From Singulisphaera sp. (GTDB lineage: Bacteria > Planctomycetota > Planctomycetia > Isosphaerales > Isosphaeraceae), in NCBI GenBank assembly GCA_027451445.1, contig DAIDJG010000096.1, forward strand, positions 1-44,134: a DNA stretch of 44,134 nucleotides, read 5' to 3'. Positions 41,561 to 44,134 of the stretch are shown piece after piece. The notes beneath the pieces are model-generated. The model was not told the origin of the DNA, did no database searches, and worked only from the letters and a program-made list of their open reading frames with translations. The translations under genes were made by a program, and so were the position numbers. Each line of letters begins with the position of its first letter. Position 1 is the stretch's first letter.

Positions 41561-41708
41561 CGCGACCTCAAAAGCCGGGGTCGAGGTATTTGGGTACAAG
41601 AACACGTTGAACTCCTCACCACGGAACGTCGTCGGGCGTCAGGCCCGTATGTCTTAATTGCGTCAAATCACAACGGTCTGCGGCGTTGTCTTATCGCTTC
41701 TGCGGTCT

Positions 41709-44134
41709 CTACTTGCCTCCGGCAGCCTTCGCTCGCTCCGCGTTTTCGAGCCGCAGCTTTTCAAGCCGGCTGAGCGGTTTGGGCGGTGCCGCGGCAGGCG
41801 CGGCGGCCACGGGCATGGGCATCGGCATGGGAGGCGGAGCCGGCGCGGCGTTGGGCTTCGGCGGCAACGGCACGTCGATCCGCAACTGACCGGTTCCCAG
41901 GTTATGAACGATCGGCTCGCCGTTCTGAGTTACCACGACCTGGCAGAACAGACTCGCATGGTTGCCAGCGGGCGAGATCTTGTCCGTCTTGATGTGGAAC
42001 ACCACGTCTGGCGTGTCCTTCGTGATCTTCAGTACGTCGGTCGTGACCTTGTTAGGAAGGCCGATTAACGTGACGGTCGCCTCGCCGGGGAAGTCGGTCG
42101 CCTTGTTCACCTTGACCGCCATGTCGACTTCCTTCCCCTGCTCGACGCTTGCGGCCTGAAAGCCCAGTGTAAGGAACTTCTCGGCGATGACCAAAGGCGC
42201 GAGCTGCGACGACACCATCACGGGGCCTTTGGGACCATTCGAGGAGCCGTTGACGACGATCTTCCAGGTCTTGAGTTCGGCTCCATCCGCCGCGTTCATC
42301 GGGATGACCGCTTCGTTCTGTTTCTCCGGAATCGAGATGCCACCTGCCGATCCCACACCGGGCGGATTCCAGGGAAGCGAGATCGCGATCGGTGCGGTGA
42401 ATCCCTCCTTGCGCTTGGCGACCACCTTCAGGTTCATCGAGCCGTTCCGCACCAGGGGAACCTTGGGTTCGACGATTTCGATCGAGAACGGGGCTTCCTC
42501 GGTGACCGCCACGGCAAGCGAATCGACCGATCGCGTCCAGAACGGGATGTTGTTTTGTCCGAGAACAAGCTCGATCGACTGGCTGAAGCTGCAAGGGACG
42601 TTCACCTTGGGATCAGTGTGTTTGCCCGTGAGAAGCGCCAGACCTGCGGCCAGCGGGGCGTCGGGCTTGGCGGAGAGCAAAACCGGGTAGGTCCCGAGGT
42701 TTGCCGCCATGGTGTCGGCTTCGAAGGTCACTCCGGCTGGGAGGCGATCCGCGGCAATGGCCAGGTCGCCCCCGAAGTCCGCGCGGGCGGCGTTGATGAG
42801 GATCGCCTGCCGGTTTCCTCGGGGGACCGCCGCGGCGATCGCTCCTGTCCCTCGGGCCATCGACTCCGGCGAAACACTCAGAGCAAGCTTCGCTTCGACC
42901 GGGCTGATCTCGATGCGGTATGCGTAGTCGGGCCCGCCTTTGCGGAGGTGGTCGTGGATCCAGAGAACGTAGTCGGTCTCTTCGGGGACGCCGAACCGAA
43001 TGTAACTGTCCGGACCGGGGCTGTCATCGTTCCCGGCGATGTACTGGGCACCTTTCTTCGCCAGGTGGAGCACCGAATCAAGCGGCGAGCGCAGGGTCCT
43101 GGCATAAACACGGATGTCGTAGGTCACGCCGGGCTTCGCGTGGAAGACGTAATAGTCTTCGTCGCCGGGCTTGCCGATGATCCCGTTCAGTGCCATCGGG
43201 GGCGTGAATGGCGTCGCGTGAGCCTGGTCGTCGTTCGGCTCGGCCTCGATCACATTGCCAAACGGCGAAAGCCGGAACGCATTCGGATAGGGAGCGATCC
43301 CTTTCTCATCCTGGGCAACGACCCCGAAATCAGGAGTCGGCGCGGGCGGGAGCGTGACCTTGGTTGTCTTCTCGCCGGCGACGTCGCCGATCCATTTCAC
43401 GTCGACTGCCTCGCCAACCTTGCCACCCACGGGGATGGTGGCTGTCGGTCTCGGGAAGTTGCCAACGTGTAGGCGGTAGAGACAGGCTCCGTTCCCCAGG
43501 TAGGCACTCTCACGCACCTGGATGACGTACTTGCCATCCTCAGGAGCGATGACGGAGGCTTGACCGTCCTGCCAAACGAGTGCGGCGTCGTCGCTGGAAG
43601 CGAGCTCGAACCGCTTGGCGTCCATGATCGCGACATAAGGATCGAAGAGCGTCACGCCGAGCCGAATTCCCTCGACTTCGGCCGAGATCCGGTCTCCTTT
43701 CTTCGCGTCGACCACGTAGAAGTCGACGTCCTCATTATCCGCGATCCCATTGACCGTCACATTCATGGGGATCGGCTGAGGAACCGCGAAGTCGTTGTTC
43801 GGCTCGACCTCGTTCACGTCCTTGAGCGCACCCACGCTGAAGGTCCGCACCTCGCTAATGCCCGAGGCGGTGCGGAGCCGCAGATCGTACAGGCCGAGCC
43901 GGCAATCAGGGGCGATCTTGAGCGTCACCTTGACCAGGTTGTCGTTGACGACCTGGAGCTTCGAGGTCGTGATCCCCGGTTGGTAATAGATCACCTCCTG
44001 CGCATCGGCGAGCCGTGCCCCGGTGAGGTTCACCTCGACCTCAGTTCCTCGCTGACCTCCCAGCGGACGGACCCCGCCGAGGTTGGGGGAAGACGCGAGA
44101 ACCGGGGTCGCGACGAGCAGCAGGAGGACGGGGA
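41709..44134 (-). CDS. exported protein with two PPC-type domains (start just outside window)
   Basis: Open to the window end. An internal GTG at 44033 is not the start, because the frame continues through VLLLLVATPVLASSPNLGG, clearly a signal peptide; the initiator lies a few codons beyond 44134. The protein has pre-peptidase C-terminal (PPC) domains, one at VEPNNDFAVPQPIPMNVTVNGIADNEDVDFYVVDAKKGD and one at EAEPNDDQAHATPFTPPMALNGIIGKPGDEDYYVFHA (both with EPNDD/EDVDFY marks). Beta-rich domains follow and a Pro/Ala/Met-rich end (NAAPAPPPMPMPMPVAAAPAA). No catalytic motif is visible. It is the first gene of the three-gene set; 148 bases separate it from the DUF1549/DUF1553 gene. Confidence 0.85.
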   Translation of the reverse strand, partial: PVLLLLVATPVLASSPNLGGVRPLGGQRGTEVEVNLTGARLADAQEVIYYQPGITTSKLQVVNDNLVKVTLKIAPDCRLGLYDLRLRTASGISEVRTFSVGALKDVNEVEPNNDFAVPQPIPMNVTVNGIADNEDVDFYVVDAKKGDRISAEVEGIRLGVTLFDPYVAIMDAKRFELASSDDAALVWQDGQASVIAPEDGKYVIQVRESAYLGNGACLYRLHVGNFPRPTATIPVGGKVGEAVDVKWIGDVAGEKTTKVTLPPAPTPDFGVVAQDEKGIAPYPNAFRLSPFGNVIEAEPNDDQAHATPFTPPMALNGIIGKPGDEDYYVFHAKPGVTYDIRVYARTLRSPLDSVLHLAKKGAQYIAGNDDSPGPDSYIRFGVPEETDYVLWIHDHLRKGGPDYAYRIEISPVEAKLALSVSPESMARGTGAIAAAVPRGNRQAILINAARADFGGDLAIAADRLPAGVTFEADTMAANLGTYPVLLSAKPDAPLAAGLALLTGKHTDPKVNVPCSFSQSIELVLGQNNIPFWTRSVDSLAVAVTEEAPFSIEIVEPKVPLVRNGSMNLKVVAKRKEGFTAPIAISLPWNPPGVGSAGGISIPEKQNEAVIPMNAADGAELKTWKIVVNGSSNGPKGPVMVSSQLAPLVIAEKFLTLGFQAASVEQGKEVDMAVKVNKATDFPGEATVTLIGLPNKVTTDVLKITKDTPDVVFHIKTDKISPAGNHASLFCQVVVTQNGEPIVHNLGTGQLRIDVPLPPKPNAAPAPPPMPMPMPVAAAPAAAPPKPLSRLEKLRLENAERAKAAGGK

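Noticed and set aside
39947-41773. 608-codon plus-strand frame opposite the DUF1549/DUF1553 gene
   Set aside because: Shadow of a gene with clear family motifs; no start signal or domain.
44031-44033. GTG at 44033 as the start of the PPC-domain protein
   Set aside because: The frame continues upstream through a clear signal peptide to the window edge, so this GTG is internal.

Overview
The window is high-GC, gene-dense bacterial DNA that reads as a planctomycete chromosome, most likely of the Isosphaeraceae/Gemmatales side of the class Planctomycetia. The evidence is the gene families: a DUF1549/DUF1553 protein with planctomycete cytochrome-c motifs, a cytochrome-c/WD40 fusion, pre-peptidase (PPC) domain proteins, a PEP-CTERM protein, a giant surface protein with an LEPR-XLL-type N-terminus, and a Ser/Thr kinase with a long N-terminal extension. 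The genus is inference. I see no rRNA, tRNA or CRISPR array.

Layout. 1-5114 (+): the C-terminal part of a beta-ketoacyl-ACP synthase overlapping a bioF-type alpha-oxoamine synthase, then a membrane-anchored SGNH protein, a class V aminotransferase and coaD. 5351-13405 (+): one 2684-residue surface protein (LEPR-XLL-like N-terminus, DUF7948-like domain, seven SBBP blades, ten Calx-beta domains, Ig-like C-terminus). 13463-16411 (-): PfkB kinase, small membrane protein, gltX. 16412-17695: sparse region with a nested 154-bp palindrome and a small gene. 17696-20089 (+): Ser/Thr kinase-receiver fusion and a PEP-CTERM protein. 20152-24865: CBS-pair protein, DUF488, def with a DUF5648 protein, O-methyltransferase, HPr. 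24881-28857: PQQ-type sugar dehydrogenase, PIG-L deacetylase, Gly/Tyr-rich secreted protein, glycerophosphodiesterase. 29130-31424 (+): XRE regulator followed by a two-gene ABC-2 exporter. 31478-35022 (-): secreted protein and M14 metallopeptidase. 35482-36216 (+): zinc-ribbon membrane protein. 36520-44134 (-): a three-gene set (PPC-domain protein, running off the window end; DUF1549/DUF1553; cytochrome-c/WD40/coiled coil) closed by a strong intrinsic terminator.

How they fit together. Housekeeping genes (coaD, gltX, def, bioF) are interspersed with envelope and exported proteins. The clearest functional set is the last three genes, which are all exported and include two proteins with haem-type motifs. 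This set type is common in planctomycetes but has no settled biochemical role. The most striking sequence-level signals are the two-domain higher-order repeat in the giant protein, the 154-bp palindrome, the 147-bp element with 14-bp inverted ends, and the kinase-receiver fusion whose receiver lacks one acidic-pocket residue. I did not find a clear defence system or an unmistakably new multi-gene system.
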